Made by a program: the position numbers and the translations under genes. Source: Actinomycetota bacterium (GTDB lineage: Bacteria > Actinomycetota > Acidimicrobiia > Acidimicrobiales > Ilumatobacteraceae). Taken from it: a DNA stretch of 64,000 nucleotides. The stretch lies in contig VFZC01000003.1 in assembly GCA_016871355.1 (NCBI GenBank), forward strand, positions 50,077 through 114,076, given 5' to 3'. This document shows positions 7,921 to 16,424 of the stretch, one piece after another. The notes beneath the pieces were generated by a model that saw only the letters and a program-made list of their open reading frames with translations, was not told the DNA's origin and searched no databases. Every line of letters starts with the position of its first letter. Positions within the stretch are counted from its first letter, which is position 1.

Positions 7921-9595
7921 TGCCACGCGCGTCGAGTTCGGTGGCGATCGGAACCGCGTGCTTGCGGGTCACGCCCAGTGCTTCGCGGAACTGCGACATC
8001 GTGAAACCATCGGGGTGAGAAGCGAGCAAGGAAACGGCGGCCAGCCGTGCGGTCTTGAGTGCATCGACGTGGAACCACTCGCCGTCACGCTCGAAGAGAA
8101 CGCCGGCCTTCTGCAAACGCCGTAGTTCGGCGTTGGTGAGCGCGATGGTTGCCGACGGTGCGCAACCGCCCGCGCGGATCACATCGATGTCGGAGTGCGA
8201 CAGCAACGGATCATCAGCCCCTTGTGTTCGCGCGAATCCGCCCGAGACGGTGATGTCGGTGAACGTGGCGAGCAACGCACGTTCGCGGTCGTCGAGCGCG
8301 CTGATCTCGAGGCCCTCGGCGCCGGCCTCGGTCACGCGACGGCGCAGCGATGTTTCGGCTGCCGTCACGACCGCTGGGTCGACCACCCACTGAGCGACAC
8401 TCGGCGATCGTGACACACCGGTGAAGCGGCGAAGTTCGACCGCGTCGATCCAACCGCGTTCGGCCACGATGCGATCGACGTTGGCGTGATCGTCGTCGAG
8501 GGGCTGCGCTCGTGAGGCCGTGAGCAGCGGTGCCACGTCACGAACCACGCCACCACCCACCGTTTCGTCACGGCCGCTCTCGCGAATCACGAAGCGGTCA
8601 CCCATCACCAACGGTCGGGGTTCGGCCAGGTGCAATCGAACGAACCCGTGGGCGCCGGGTCGAATCGACTCGTCACCGAGCACGCGCAAACGAACCGGCA
8701 ACTCATCGGAACCCACGTGCATGGTGTAGGCGCCGCGCCGCGTCACGTCGTGATCGAGAGAAGCCAGTGCCGTGAACGACGCGTCGAGCACCGTGGCCAG
8801 GTGCCAATCATCGGCTCGAACCACCGCATGACCGCGTCGAACGTCACCGTGTTCGATGCCGCTGAGGTTGAGCGCCACCCGATGGCCGGGCTCGATCGAT
8901 TCGACCGAGTGTCCATGAGTTTGAATACCGCGAATGCGCACTTCGCGTCGAAGTGGCTGGACAACCACGCTGTCACCCACGGCGAGTGAGCCATCAGTGA
9001 GAGTTCCGGTCACCACGGTTCCGCTTCCTTTCGGCGCGAACACGCGATCGACGAACAAGCGCGGTCGGCCCCGATCGGGTGACCCGGTTGACGAATTCAT
9101 CAGGTGGTCGAGTTCCTGTCGAAGATCGTCGAGACCATCTCCGCGAAGGGTCGACGCCTTGACGATCGGTGCATCGGCCAGGAACGTGCCCACCACACGA
9201 TCACGAATGTCGATGGCGGTGAGTTCGGCCTCGTCGTCGTCCACCAGATCGACGCGCGACACGACCACCACACCGTGTCGGGTGCCGGCCAGTTCGAGGA
9301 TGCGCAGGTGCTCCTCGGTCTGGGGCATCCAACCTTCGTGCGCGTCAACCACCAGGATCGCGCCGTGAATACCGCCGACGCCCGCCAACATGTTGTTGAT
9401 GAAACGGATGTGACCCGGAACGTCGATGAGCGACACCTCACGCCTGGACGGCAGTGTGAAGTGGGCGAAACCCAAGTCGATAGTCATGCCGCGTTCGCGT
9501 TCTTCGCGCCAGCGATCGGGGTTGGTGCCGGTGAGTGCGGTGACGAGCGACGACTTGCCGTGGTCGACGTGACCCGCGGTGGCGAAGATCCTCAT
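7865..9595 (-). CDS. selB: selenocysteine-specific elongation factor SelB
   Basis: Delivers Sec-tRNA(Sec) to UGA codons on the ribosome. The 576-aa GTPase starts [18 protein letters not shown] (G1), with DVPGH (G3) near residue 59; the G4 site reads VSRVDLVD instead of the classical NKxD. EF-Tu-like domains II/III follow ([14 protein letters not shown]), and the C-terminal 200 residues form winged-helix repeats that in SelB bind the SECIS hairpin. It overlaps selA by 4 bp, forming a selA-selB operon. Its 3' end overlaps the convergent AlkB-like gene by 56 bp. Confidence 0.95.
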   Translation of the reverse strand: MRIFATAGHVDHGKSSLVTALTGTNPDRWREERERGMTIDLGFAHFTLPSRREVSLIDVPGHIRFINNMLAGVGGIHGAILVVDAHEGWMPQTEEHLRILELAGTRHGVVVVSRVDLVDDDEAELTAIDIRDRVVGTFLADAPIVKASTLRGDGLDDLRQELDHLMNSSTGSPDRGRPRLFVDRVFAPKGSGTVVTGTLTDGSLAVGDSVVVQPLRREVRIRGIQTHGHSVESIEPGHRVALNLSGIEHGDVRRGHAVVRADDWHLATVLDASFTALASLDHDVTRRGAYTMHVGSDELPVRLRVLGDESIRPGAHGFVRLHLAEPRPLVMGDRFVIRESGRDETVGGGVVRDVAPLLTASRAQPLDDDHANVDRIVAERGWIDAVELRRFTGVSRSPSVAQWVVDPAVVTAAETSLRRRVTEAGAEGLEISALDDRERALLATFTDITVSGGFARTQGADDPLLSHSDIDVIRAGGCAPSATIALTNAELRRLQKAGVLFERDGEWFHVDALKTARLAAVSLLASHPDGFTMSQFREALGVTRKHAVPIATELDARGITRRRGDVRIAGPRLDRE

Positions 9596-10884
9596 CGTGA
9601 GGCGAGGGTCTGCCGCAGAGCATCGACCACGACGTGATCGTCGGATGGGTCGACGGTACGAAGATCGAGGATCGTCACGTCGTCACGTACGCGAGCGATC
9701 ACCGGTGGCCGGGACGATCGCAGGGCTGCCGTGTGATCGCCGTCGATGGCCACACCCACCGACGGAATCGACGCGCCCGGTGTGCTGCCGGCGCCGGGTA
9801 GCGATTCGCACCGAACCACGCGCGCTCCGGCCACGTGGGTCGCGATCGATTCGGCTCGGCGCTGCAATTGATCGGTGCTCACCGAGGCTATGCGCCAGAA
9901 CGGCACCTCGGCGGTCACGGTGCGCGCGAGGTAGGCGAGCATCACCTTGTGCAATGCGGCCAACACCAAGCCACCCGGACGAAGTGCCCGCGCCAGCGGA
10001 TGCTGAGCGCACGAGGCCACCAAGTCGGCCCGGCCGGCGATGATTCCGGTCTGTGGTCCGCCCATGAGTTTGTCGCCGCTGAACGTGATGAGTGACGCGC
10101 CGGCTTGTAGCGATTGACGCGCGGCTGGTTCACCGTTGAGCCACGTCGGCGGACCCGAGTCGAGCCACGGGCACGCGGCATCGAGAAGACCCGATCCGAT
10201 GTCGGCCACCACCGGAACGCCGAGCGTCGCCAACTCGCTGACCGGTGTGTCTTCCACGAAACCATCGATGCGGTAGTTGGACGGATGGACCTTCAACACC
10301 AGCGCCACGTCGTTACCTTTGCGACCGATGGCCTTGCGGTAGTCGGCCACGCGCGTGCGATTGGTGGTACCCACGTCGACGAGCCGCGCACCGGACTGCT
10401 CCATCACGTCGGGAACTCGAAAGCCGCCACCGATCTCCACACTTTCGCCGCGACTCACCGCCACGTCGCGACCGGATGCCAGCGCGGCCAGCACGAGCAG
10501 AACGGCGGCCGCATTGTTGTTGACGACCATCGCATCGTCGGCGCCGACCGCACGAGCGATGAGACGACCGATACCGCGCTGACGACTTCCACGACCACCG
10601 GTGGCGAGATCGAATTCGAGATTCTGCGCGCGCGGTGCCAGGTTGAGTGCGACAGGAGAGCGACCCAGGTTGGTGTGGGCGATCACACCCGTGGCGTTGA
10701 TGACGGGAACCAGAAGCGAAGCGGCGATTCCCTCGGCGATGGAGGCTGCACGACTCGGGTCGCCGAGTGCGATCGCTTCGCGGGCCGCGTCCACGAGTAG
10801 TGGATGCGGAAGACCGGTGGATGCCAACGAACGAGCCAAGGTGTCGACCGACGGCGGTCGCTGCGCTGCGTCGTTCAAGGCCAT
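9592..10884 (-). CDS. selA: L-seryl-tRNA(Sec) selenium transferase SelA
   Basis: PLP enzyme converting Ser-tRNA(Sec) to Sec-tRNA(Sec) with selenophosphate. The 430-aa sequence shows the N-terminal INATGVIAHTNLGRSP block, NNNAAAVLLVL, and the PLP lysine in FSGDKLMGGPQTG (K272). Length is close to the family norm (about 430-460). It is first in the selA-selB operon. A TAGCGT box 7 nt before the ATG suggests leaderless transcription. selD and the tRNA-Sec gene are not in this window. Confidence 0.95.
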   Translation of the reverse strand: MALNDAAQRPPSVDTLARSLASTGLPHPLLVDAAREAIALGDPSRAASIAEGIAASLLVPVINATGVIAHTNLGRSPVALNLAPRAQNLEFDLATGGRGSRQRGIGRLIARAVGADDAMVVNNNAAAVLLVLAALASGRDVAVSRGESVEIGGGFRVPDVMEQSGARLVDVGTTNRTRVADYRKAIGRKGNDVALVLKVHPSNYRIDGFVEDTPVSELATLGVPVVADIGSGLLDAACPWLDSGPPTWLNGEPAARQSLQAGASLITFSGDKLMGGPQTGIIAGRADLVASCAQHPLARALRPGGLVLAALHKVMLAYLARTVTAEVPFWRIASVSTDQLQRRAESIATHVAGARVVRCESLPGAGSTPGASIPSVGVAIDGDHTAALRSSRPPVIARVRDDVTILDLRTVDPSDDHVVVDALRQTLASR

Positions 10885-10891
10885 GAATCCG

Positions 10892-10897
10892 ACGCTA
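10892..10897 (-). promoter_or_regulatory. selA: putative -10 box of selA (TAGCGT)
   Basis: Minus-strand TAGCGT ends 7 nt before the selA ATG; would drive selA-selB as a leaderless mRNA. Confidence 0.45.
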
Positions 10898-10930
10898 GTG
10901 GCCGACGGGAGATGCGAGAACAGGCGTGGC

Positions 10931-10936
10931 TAGGGT
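10931..10936 (+). promoter_or_regulatory. putative -10 box of fxsA (TAGGGT)
   Basis: TAGGGT ends 6 nt before the GTG at 10943; together with the selA box it forms back-to-back promoters in a 58-bp gap. Confidence 0.45.
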
Positions 10937-10942
10937 GACCTC

Positions 10943-11398
10943 GTGATCCTCCTGCTGCTCTTCGTGATCGTCCCGATCGCCGAGCTCTACACGATCATCA
11001 AAGTGGGTGGAGCCATCGGCTTCTTCAACACCCTCGGGATCATCATTGCGGTGGCCTTCATCGGCAGTTGGTTGGTGAAGCGCGAAGGTCTTCGCGTCTG
11101 GACGAAGTTCAACGAGGCCATCGCCCAGGGTCGCGTGCCCACCCGCGAGATCATCGACGGCGTGTTGATTCTCGGCGCCGGGGCTCTGTTGCTCACGCCC
11201 GGTTTCCTCACCGATGTGTTCGGTGTCCTCATGCTGTTTCCGCCCACGCGCATGATCTTCCGTTCGTACCTCATGCGGCGGGCCAAGCGCGGTACCGCGT
11301 TCGTGGTGCGCGGCTTCGGTGGTGGAACCACGACCACCCACTTCGGAGGTCGCGACGTGGTCGACACCGACGCCACCGAACCCAAGGGCGAGCTGTGA
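10943..11398 (+). CDS. fxsA: FxsA family membrane protein
   Basis: A 151-aa small membrane protein of the FxsA family. It opens with a membrane helix (ILLLLFVIVPIAELYTIIKV), has a second helix GFFNTLGIIIAVAFIGSWLV followed by KREG, and a hydrophobic ILGAGALLLTPGFLTDVFGVLML segment; the PGFLTD motif is diagnostic. The Gly/Thr-rich C-terminal tail is probably cytoplasmic and disordered. In E. coli FxsA overexpression relieves phage T7 exclusion by the F plasmid; its normal function is unknown. The Nudix gene overlaps its stop by 4 bp. Confidence 0.9.
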   Translation: MILLLLFVIVPIAELYTIIKVGGAIGFFNTLGIIIAVAFIGSWLVKREGLRVWTKFNEAIAQGRVPTREIIDGVLILGAGALLLTPGFLTDVFGVLMLFPPTRMIFRSYLMRRAKRGTAFVVRGFGGGTTTTHFGGRDVVDTDATEPKGEL

Positions 11399-12147
11399 GC
11401 AGGCGACAAGATTTCGATCCGATCCAGGTGGCCATTCGTCCGGCCGCCACGGTGATGTTGGTGCGCGATCACCTCGGACCACTCGAGGTCTTCATGATGA
11501 AGCGCACCACCAAGGCGGCCTTCGCCAGCGGGATGTACGTGTTCCCCGGTGGAGCGGTCGACGAAGGTGACGATTCGTACGAGATGACCGCGATTCGCGA
11601 ATGCTTCGAAGAAGCCGGAGTGTTGTTGGCTCGTGACGGTGACGGGCGCACGGTCCGATTCGACTCCGATCCGATGAAGGAGCGTTTCGAGATCCATCGT
11701 CGAGCCGTTCATTCGGGTGAACGCAGTATGACGAGTGTTCTCGCCGACGAAGGTCTCTCGGCACAACTCGACGAGTTGGCCTGGGTGGGCCACTGGGTCA
11801 CTCCGTTCGGAGAGAACCGCCGCTTCGACACGCGATTCTTCGTCGTGGGCATGCCCGACGAACAGGACCCGTTGCACGACGACATCGAAACCGTCGACAG
11901 CACCTGGGTCGAACCGGTCGATGCGCTCGAGCGCGCCAAGTCGGGCGAGTTGATGATGATGCCGCCCACCGTGGCGATGCTCACCTTCTTGATCCAGCAC
12001 AGCAACGCCGACTCGGCCTTGGCGGCCGCCCGCGCGGTGGGTACTCCGCCCAAGGTTCTGCCCAAGGTGGTGTGGTCGGACGACGGCCAGTTGCGTGCGC
12101 TGTTGATGCCCGGCGACGTGGGTTACGACGACATTCCGACGCGCTGA
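11395..12147 (+). CDS. Nudix hydrolase
   Basis: A 250-aa Nudix-fold protein. The box region reads GGAVDEGDDSYEMTAIREC followed by FEEAGVLL: the RE..EEAG core is intact, but the Gly spacing and the first acidic residue (Asp instead of Glu) deviate from the G5xE7xREUXEEXGU consensus. The family hydrolyses nucleoside diphosphates linked to other moieties, and this length and type resembles CoA- or NUDT19-like members; the substrate is not assigned. GTG start overlaps fxsA by 4 bp. Its last 25 bp overlap the convergent persulfide dioxygenase gene. Confidence 0.82.
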   Translation: MSRRQDFDPIQVAIRPAATVMLVRDHLGPLEVFMMKRTTKAAFASGMYVFPGGAVDEGDDSYEMTAIRECFEEAGVLLARDGDGRTVRFDSDPMKERFEIHRRAVHSGERSMTSVLADEGLSAQLDELAWVGHWVTPFGENRRFDTRFFVVGMPDEQDPLHDDIETVDSTWVEPVDALERAKSGELMMMPPTVAMLTFLIQHSNADSALAAARAVGTPPKVLPKVVWSDDGQLRALLMPGDVGYDDIPTR

Positions 12148-13532
12148 CCCGAATTCCAGGCGTTGTAACCGCCGAGGATGTCGCTCACGTCGGTGAAGCC
12201 GAGTGATCGCAACGTGCTGGCCGCGATCGACGAGCGGTAACCGCCGGCACAGAACACCACGGTGGGCTTGGTGCGATCGAGTTCGCCCACGCGACGAGTG
12301 AGAGACGGTAGATCGATGTGCCGGGCACCGGTGATCGTGCCGGCCTCCACCTCACCCTTGTTGCGCACGTCGACGAGTTGCAGATCGGTGAGTTCGGTAC
12401 GTCGGTGATCGAACTCGTGCGCGGTGAGACGTGATGCCGATGTGACCAGTGCGGGATTTTCGAGGAACTGTTTCACAGGATCATCGAGGTAACCGAGCAC
12501 GGCATCGAAGCCGATACGCGCCAGTCGTGTGAAGGCTTCCCGTTCGCGTCCGGCCTCGGCCACGATCACGATGGGTGTTCCGGCCACCACGACTTCGCCG
12601 GTGTACTCGGCGAAGCGGCCACCCAAGCCCACGTTGATGGAACCACGCAGATGACCAATGGCGAAGTCGGCGTCGTCACGGCAGTCGACCACCGCCGCAC
12701 CGTTCTTCATCGCCGACAGAACATCGCCGATCGGCATCGCGGTGAGCGGTGCATCTTCGTGGAAGACCTCGCGGATCTGTCGGTTGGTGGTGGCGGCATG
12801 GAGGAAGTAGAGCGGGGCAGTCGATTGACCCTCGGTCACGACGGCCACGAAGTCGTCGACCGACATGGGGGCCAACGCGTAGTTGAAACGGCGCTGCTCG
12901 CCGATCGTGCTCACGGTGTTGGTGGAGAGGTTCTTTCCGCAGGCGCTGCCCGCACCGTGAGCCGGGTACACGAGGGTCGAGTCGGGGAGCGCGAGCAGTT
13001 TGTCGCGCAGCGACGAGTAGAGCATGCGGCCCAGATCGTCGGCTTGGTGGCCCACCGACGCGAGCAGATCGGGTCGGCCCACATCGCCGATGAACAACGT
13101 GTCGCCGGTGAACACGGCGTGCGGCGTCGACGACTTGGTTTCGCGGACCACGATCGAGATCGACTCGGGCGTGTGTCCGGGTGTCTCGAGGATCTCGAGA
13201 TGAACGTTGTCGTCGGTGTCACCCAATCGAATGATCGAACCAGTGGAGAGGGCAGCGATCGGAAAGTCGGTGCGACCGGCTGCGGCGGCACCGAACACGA
13301 TGCGAGCTCCACAGGCTTCGGCCAGTTCGAGATGGCCCGAGAGGAAGTCGGCGTGGAAGTGCGTCTCGATCACATGAGTGATGGTGAGGCCGTGTTCGCG
13401 CGCATCGTCGAGATAGAGCGAGATGTCGCGCTGCGGATCGATCACCACCGCCTGTCCGCTGGTGGTGTCACCCACCACGTACGACGCATGCGACAGACAG
13501 GCGAGATAGTGCTGATTGACGTAGAGGCTCAT
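12123..13532 (-). CDS. persulfide dioxygenase-rhodanese fusion (CstB/BlhA-like)
   Basis: A 469-aa fusion. The metallo-beta-lactamase domain (1-225) has THFHADFLSGH (H58, H60, D62), PGHTPES, FTGDTLFIGDVGRPDL and YPAHGAGSACG, as in ETHE1-type persulfide dioxygenases that oxidise glutathione, mycothiol or CoA persulfide to sulfite. Two rhodanese domains follow; the first has lost its cysteine (VAEAGRE, 324-330), the second keeps it (FCAGGYRSS, C428). CstB of Staphylococcus has this architecture. It lies 10 bp downstream of a CstR-like sensor and is presumably repressed by it, so the role is detoxification of reactive sulfur species. Confidence 0.9.
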   Translation of the reverse strand: MSLYVNQHYLACLSHASYVVGDTTSGQAVVIDPQRDISLYLDDAREHGLTITHVIETHFHADFLSGHLELAEACGARIVFGAAAAGRTDFPIAALSTGSIIRLGDTDDNVHLEILETPGHTPESISIVVRETKSSTPHAVFTGDTLFIGDVGRPDLLASVGHQADDLGRMLYSSLRDKLLALPDSTLVYPAHGAGSACGKNLSTNTVSTIGEQRRFNYALAPMSVDDFVAVVTEGQSTAPLYFLHAATTNRQIREVFHEDAPLTAMPIGDVLSAMKNGAAVVDCRDDADFAIGHLRGSINVGLGGRFAEYTGEVVVAGTPIVIVAEAGREREAFTRLARIGFDAVLGYLDDPVKQFLENPALVTSASRLTAHEFDHRRTELTDLQLVDVRNKGEVEAGTITGARHIDLPSLTRRVGELDRTKPTVVFCAGGYRSSIAASTLRSLGFTDVSDILGGYNAWNSGQRVGMSS

Positions 13533-13542
13533 GGCGAAGTGC

Positions 13543-13812
13543 TCAGGCCAACTTCAAGAACAACTTCTCCACCTCGGACAAGTCGAAGCCGTTCTTGGCG
13601 GCCTCTTTCGGGTCGGAGATGCAGTGCGTGAGGCCGGCGGCGAGGAGTTTGAACCCCACTTGATCGAGGGCGGTGCTGGCCGCGGACACCTGGGCGACCA
13701 CGTCGCGGCACTCGCGACCCTCGGTGAGCATCTGCTGGATGCCGCGAACCTGACCTTCGACGCGTCGCAGTCGCTTCACCAGGTCGTCGATCGTCTCGTC
13801 GGGAAGTTTCAT
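13543..13812 (-). CDS. CsoR/FrmR family repressor, CstR-like persulfide sensor
   Basis: An 89-aa all-helical DUF156 repressor. Cys35 (EGRECRDVV) and Cys64 (LTHCISD) are present, but the position four before the second cysteine, which is the copper-ligand histidine in CsoR, is Gly60. Two cysteines without that histidine is the CstR signature: a sensor that forms di- to tetrasulfide bridges with persulfides rather than binding Cu(I). It precedes the persulfide dioxygenase gene by 10 bp on the same strand, and a C/G-tract palindrome lies just upstream, so it probably autoregulates this two-gene operon. It has an AGGAG Shine-Dalgarno. Confidence 0.88.
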   Translation of the reverse strand: MKLPDETIDDLVKRLRRVEGQVRGIQQMLTEGRECRDVVAQVSAASTALDQVGFKLLAAGLTHCISDPKEAAKNGFDLSEVEKLFLKLA

Positions 13813-13831
13813 GGTGCTCCTCTCGATGTCG

Positions 13832-13851
13832 ATAGTACCCCCAGGGGTATC
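13832..13851 (-). promoter_or_regulatory. CsoR/CstR-type operator overlapping a -10 box
   Basis: Inverted repeat TACCCC-CA-GGGGTA (13836-13849), the typical CsoR-family operator with C/G tracts, lies 24 bp upstream of the repressor start codon. A minus-strand TACTAT (13832-13837) overlaps its edge and would be the -10, so binding should block transcription. Confidence 0.72.
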
Positions 13852-13869
13852 GAAATCAAGTCAGGAAGT

Positions 13870-15057
13870 TCAGCCGCGCGGGCTGATCGTCACCGGGGTC
13901 TCGCCGACCTCCTGGCGGGCCGAACAGCCCGCCATCTGCACCGGCGGCACGGTCTCACGCACGATCTGGTCGGCGATGGCCCGGAACGCGTCGGCGGCCG
14001 GGCCTGACCCGGCCAGCGACACCGGCTCACCGGCGTCACCACCGGCGGCCACGGTGGGCTCGATCGGGATCTGCCCGAGTAACGGCGCGCCGATCTCGTC
14101 GGCCAGCGCCTGTCCGCCACCGACTCCGAACAGCGGGTACTGCGACCCGTGTTCACACACGAACGTGCTCATGTTCTCGATCACGCCGGCGATGCGCAGG
14201 AACGAACGACGCGCCATGTCGGCGGCGCGGATGGCCACCTTCTGTGCGCTGACGGCTGGTGTGGTGACGATCACCATGTCGGTGCGCGGCAACAGCCGAG
14301 CCAATCCCATCTGAACGTCGCCGGTGCCGGGTGGCATGTCGATGAGGAGGTAGTCCATCTCGCCCCACGACACGTCGCGCAGGAATTGCTCGAGTGCCTT
14401 GGTGAGCATGAGTCCGCGCCACATGAGAGCGGTACCTTCGTCGTCGACGAGGAAGCCAGTGCTCACGACTTTGAGGAGACCCTTTCCGACCGTGCGCGTG
14501 TTGGGCAGGATCTTGGGCCGCCCGCTCTCTTCGTCGCGCTCGGCTTCGAGACGCTGATCGATGCCGAGCATGCGCGGAACCGAGAAGCCCCAGATGTCGG
14601 CGTCGAGAACGCCGACCGTGTAACCCTGGGCGGCGATGGCGGCGGCCAGGTTGACCGTGACCGAACTCTTGCCCACGCCACCTTTGCCCGACGACACCGC
14701 GATCACGCGCGTGGTCGCGGCCACTTCGGTTTCGGGGGCTCGTTCGCGGGCGTTCCAGCGGGCCTTGGCCATGGTGGCCGAGCGCTCGTCGCTGGTCATC
14801 TCGCCCCACTCGATCTTCACACCACGCACACCGGGGTGAGTGGCCACGCGGGTCTCGATGTCTTTCTTGATCTGGGCCCGTAGCGGGCAGCCACCGATGG
14901 TCAACTTGACGTCGATCACGACGAAGCCATCAGCCGACACCGAACGGCACGAGGCCATGCCCAGGTCGACCACATCGCTCCCCAACTCGGGGTCGATGAC
15001 GGCCCGGAGAAGGTTGGTGACCTCTTCTACGGACGGCGGCTCGAACGGGCGCGTCAT
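13870..15057 (-). CDS. mrp: Mrp/ApbC family iron-sulfur cluster carrier ATPase
   Basis: A 395-aa P-loop NTPase implicated in Fe-S cluster assembly or transfer. Residues 1-85 form a MIP18/DUF59 domain (PPSVEEVTNLLRAVIDPELG), and the ATPase domain starts with the deviant Walker A SSGKGGVGKSSVTVNLA; LLIDMPPGTGDVQMGL is the Walker B region. The canonical CxxC of ApbC is not obvious; FVCEHGSQYPLFG and AGCSARQE carry single cysteines. The ATG at 15057 is chosen because the longer frame runs antisense to the IscA-type gene and a TACGAT box ends 6 nt upstream. Confidence 0.92.
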   Translation of the reverse strand: MTRPFEPPSVEEVTNLLRAVIDPELGSDVVDLGMASCRSVSADGFVVIDVKLTIGGCPLRAQIKKDIETRVATHPGVRGVKIEWGEMTSDERSATMAKARWNARERAPETEVAATTRVIAVSSGKGGVGKSSVTVNLAAAIAAQGYTVGVLDADIWGFSVPRMLGIDQRLEAERDEESGRPKILPNTRTVGKGLLKVVSTGFLVDDEGTALMWRGLMLTKALEQFLRDVSWGEMDYLLIDMPPGTGDVQMGLARLLPRTDMVIVTTPAVSAQKVAIRAADMARRSFLRIAGVIENMSTFVCEHGSQYPLFGVGGGQALADEIGAPLLGQIPIEPTVAAGGDAGEPVSLAGSGPAADAFRAIADQIVRETVPPVQMAGCSARQEVGETPVTISPRG

Positions 15058-15063
15058 GGCCCA

Positions 15064-15069
15064 ATCGTA
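15064..15069 (-). promoter_or_regulatory. putative -10 box of mrp (TACGAT)
   Basis: Minus-strand TACGAT ends 6 nt before the ATG of the Mrp ATPase. Confidence 0.42.
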
Positions 15070-15107
15070 CCGGTGGTCCCGCCGAGACTGGCCAGCCGGG
15101 CCACCGA

Positions 15108-15113
15108 TACAAT
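15108..15113 (+). promoter_or_regulatory. putative -10 box of iscA-type gene (TACAAT)
   Basis: TACAAT, close to the sigma-A -10 consensus, lies 26 nt upstream of the IscA-type GTG. Unlike the leaderless genes, a GGAGGAG (15126-15132) sits between box and start. Confidence 0.5.
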
Positions 15114-15139
15114 GCGAGCAACGACGGAGGAGAACAACC

Positions 15140-15463
15140 GTGATCACCCTCACCGATTCAGCAGCCACCAAGGTCAAGGAACTTCTCGAAGCAGAAGGCG
15201 CGAACGATCTCGCGTTGCGCGTGGCCGTGCGTCCCGGCGGATGCAGCGGTTTCTCGTACGAGATGTTCTTCGATGGCGACATCGCCGATGACGACAAGCA
15301 GGCCACGTACGGTCCGGCCGTTCGCGTGGTCGTCGATCCGGCCTCGGCTCAGCTTCTCGAGGGTGCGACCCTCGACTACAAGGACGGCCTCAATCAGGCC
15401 GGGTTCAACATCACGAACCCCAACGCAACGCGCACCTGCGGTTGCGGCCAGTCGTTCAGCTGA
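15140..15463 (+). CDS. A-type iron-sulfur carrier protein (IscA/ErpA)
   Basis: A 107-aa HesB/IscA-fold carrier that accepts and passes on Fe-S clusters. The three ligating cysteines are C35 (RPGGCSGFSY) and C100/C102 (RTCGCGQSF), in the family's C-x(n)-C-x-C arrangement. GTG start with a strong GGAGGAG ribosome binding site 7 nt upstream. It is divergent from the Mrp ATPase, pairing two Fe-S maturation genes around one promoter region; the many Fe-S clusters encoded downstream (NDH-1, Rieske protein, ferredoxin) are plausible clients. Its last 8 bp overlap the convergent lipoprotein gene. Confidence 0.93.
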   Translation: MITLTDSAATKVKELLEAEGANDLALRVAVRPGGCSGFSYEMFFDGDIADDDKQATYGPAVRVVVDPASAQLLEGATLDYKDGLNQAGFNITNPNATRTCGCGQSFS

Positions 15464-16364
15464 GCGCTTCGCGAATCTCGTTCGCGTCCCATACGGCGTC
15501 GAGCCGTTCGACGATCGTTCCGGTGTCGTCGGTGATCCACACGACCGGCTCGAACGTGAGCATCGCCGCCTGCACGGCCGGGGCCACCACGGTCGCCGCA
15601 TCGTCGGCGTACACATCGGCGTGAACGAACACCGCTGAATCACCGAGTTCGTCGGCCAGCGCGATCATCTGCTCGAGGACGGGCCCGCACACACCGGTCT
15701 GACAATGCGCCGGTGTCCCCACCACGTACACAACGGGCTTGCCGAGCGTGAGCGCTTCGGTGAGCGTGATCGAGTGGAACGGGCACGGTTCGGGTTCGCG
15801 CGAACAGATCGGATCGACTCCGCGCGGATCGTCGACGGTGGGCGTGTCGAAACCGGGCAGCGACTCGCCCACGCGTGCCACCGGGAGTTCGTCGGCTGGT
15901 CGGACTTGGAACGCCGTGGGTTCGCTGGGGCCGCCGTCGACCACGAGTCCGTAGACGCCCGCACTGGTGAGTGCGGTGCGGAAAACGTAGAACGGAATCG
16001 TGCCGTCGCCGAGCGTACGGCGATCGGCGAACACGTTGTCGACCAACACCTCACCGGTGTCGTAGTCGACGACCTTGCCGGTGAGACGAGGGGGTCCGTC
16101 GGCGAGCAAACCGGCGGCCGTCGCGAGTGATACCGGTAGACGCTGGAGTCCGGGTGCGAGTTCGGTCGGCACCCACCGTGTGGCCAACACCACGTCGTCG
16201 GGCAACTCCGCCTTGCCGGTGGATGTTTCGTCGTTCGTGTCGGTGTTCGTGTCGGTGTTCGTGTCGCCACCGCAGGCCGCGATGAGCAGAGCGGTGGGCA
16301 GTGCGAAGGCGGCGGTGCCCGCGGTGCGCAAGAGGTCGCGACGCGAGGTGGAACGAGGTGTCAC
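15456..16364 (-). CDS. Tat-type lipoprotein with thioredoxin-like domain
   Basis: A 302-aa exported protein. The N-terminus has a twin-arginine motif (SRRDLLR, Arg8-Arg9), a hydrophobic stretch and a lipobox IAAC (Cys31), then a low-complexity Asp/Asn/Thr linker from a 12-bp DNA repeat. The C-terminal half is thioredoxin-like: GKPVVYVVGTPAHCQTGVCGP, with a C-x4-C pair rather than CxxC. An extracytoplasmic thiol or oxidative-folding role is plausible but unproven. I chose the GTG at 16364 over the ATG at 16418 because it begins at the Tat signal and has a TAACGT box 7 nt upstream. Confidence 0.72.
   Translation of the reverse strand: MTPRSTSRRDLLRTAGTAAFALPTALLIAACGGDTNTDTNTDTNDETSTGKAELPDDVVLATRWVPTELAPGLQRLPVSLATAAGLLADGPPRLTGKVVDYDTGEVLVDNVFADRRTLGDGTIPFYVFRTALTSAGVYGLVVDGGPSEPTAFQVRPADELPVARVGESLPGFDTPTVDDPRGVDPICSREPEPCPFHSITLTEALTLGKPVVYVVGTPAHCQTGVCGPVLEQMIALADELGDSAVFVHADVYADDAATVVAPAVQAAMLTFEPVVWITDDTGTIVERLDAVWDANEIREALS
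16234..16266. repeat. 12-bp short tandem repeat in lipoprotein linker
   Basis: TTCGTGTCGGTG occurs about 2.7 times in tandem and encodes the Asp-Thr-Asn-Thr linker directly after the lipobox. Such in-frame microrepeats can vary linker length. Confidence 0.7.
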
Positions 16365-16371
16365 GGGACGA

Positions 16372-16377
16372 ACGTTA
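16372..16377 (-). promoter_or_regulatory. putative -10 box of lipoprotein gene (TAACGT)
   Basis: Minus-strand TAACGT ends 7 nt before the GTG at 16364, which supports that start. Confidence 0.42.
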
Positions 16378-16424
16378 TGGCGCGCATTCGGTGTGCACCA
16401 GATCACGGGCTGTGACATGGAAAG

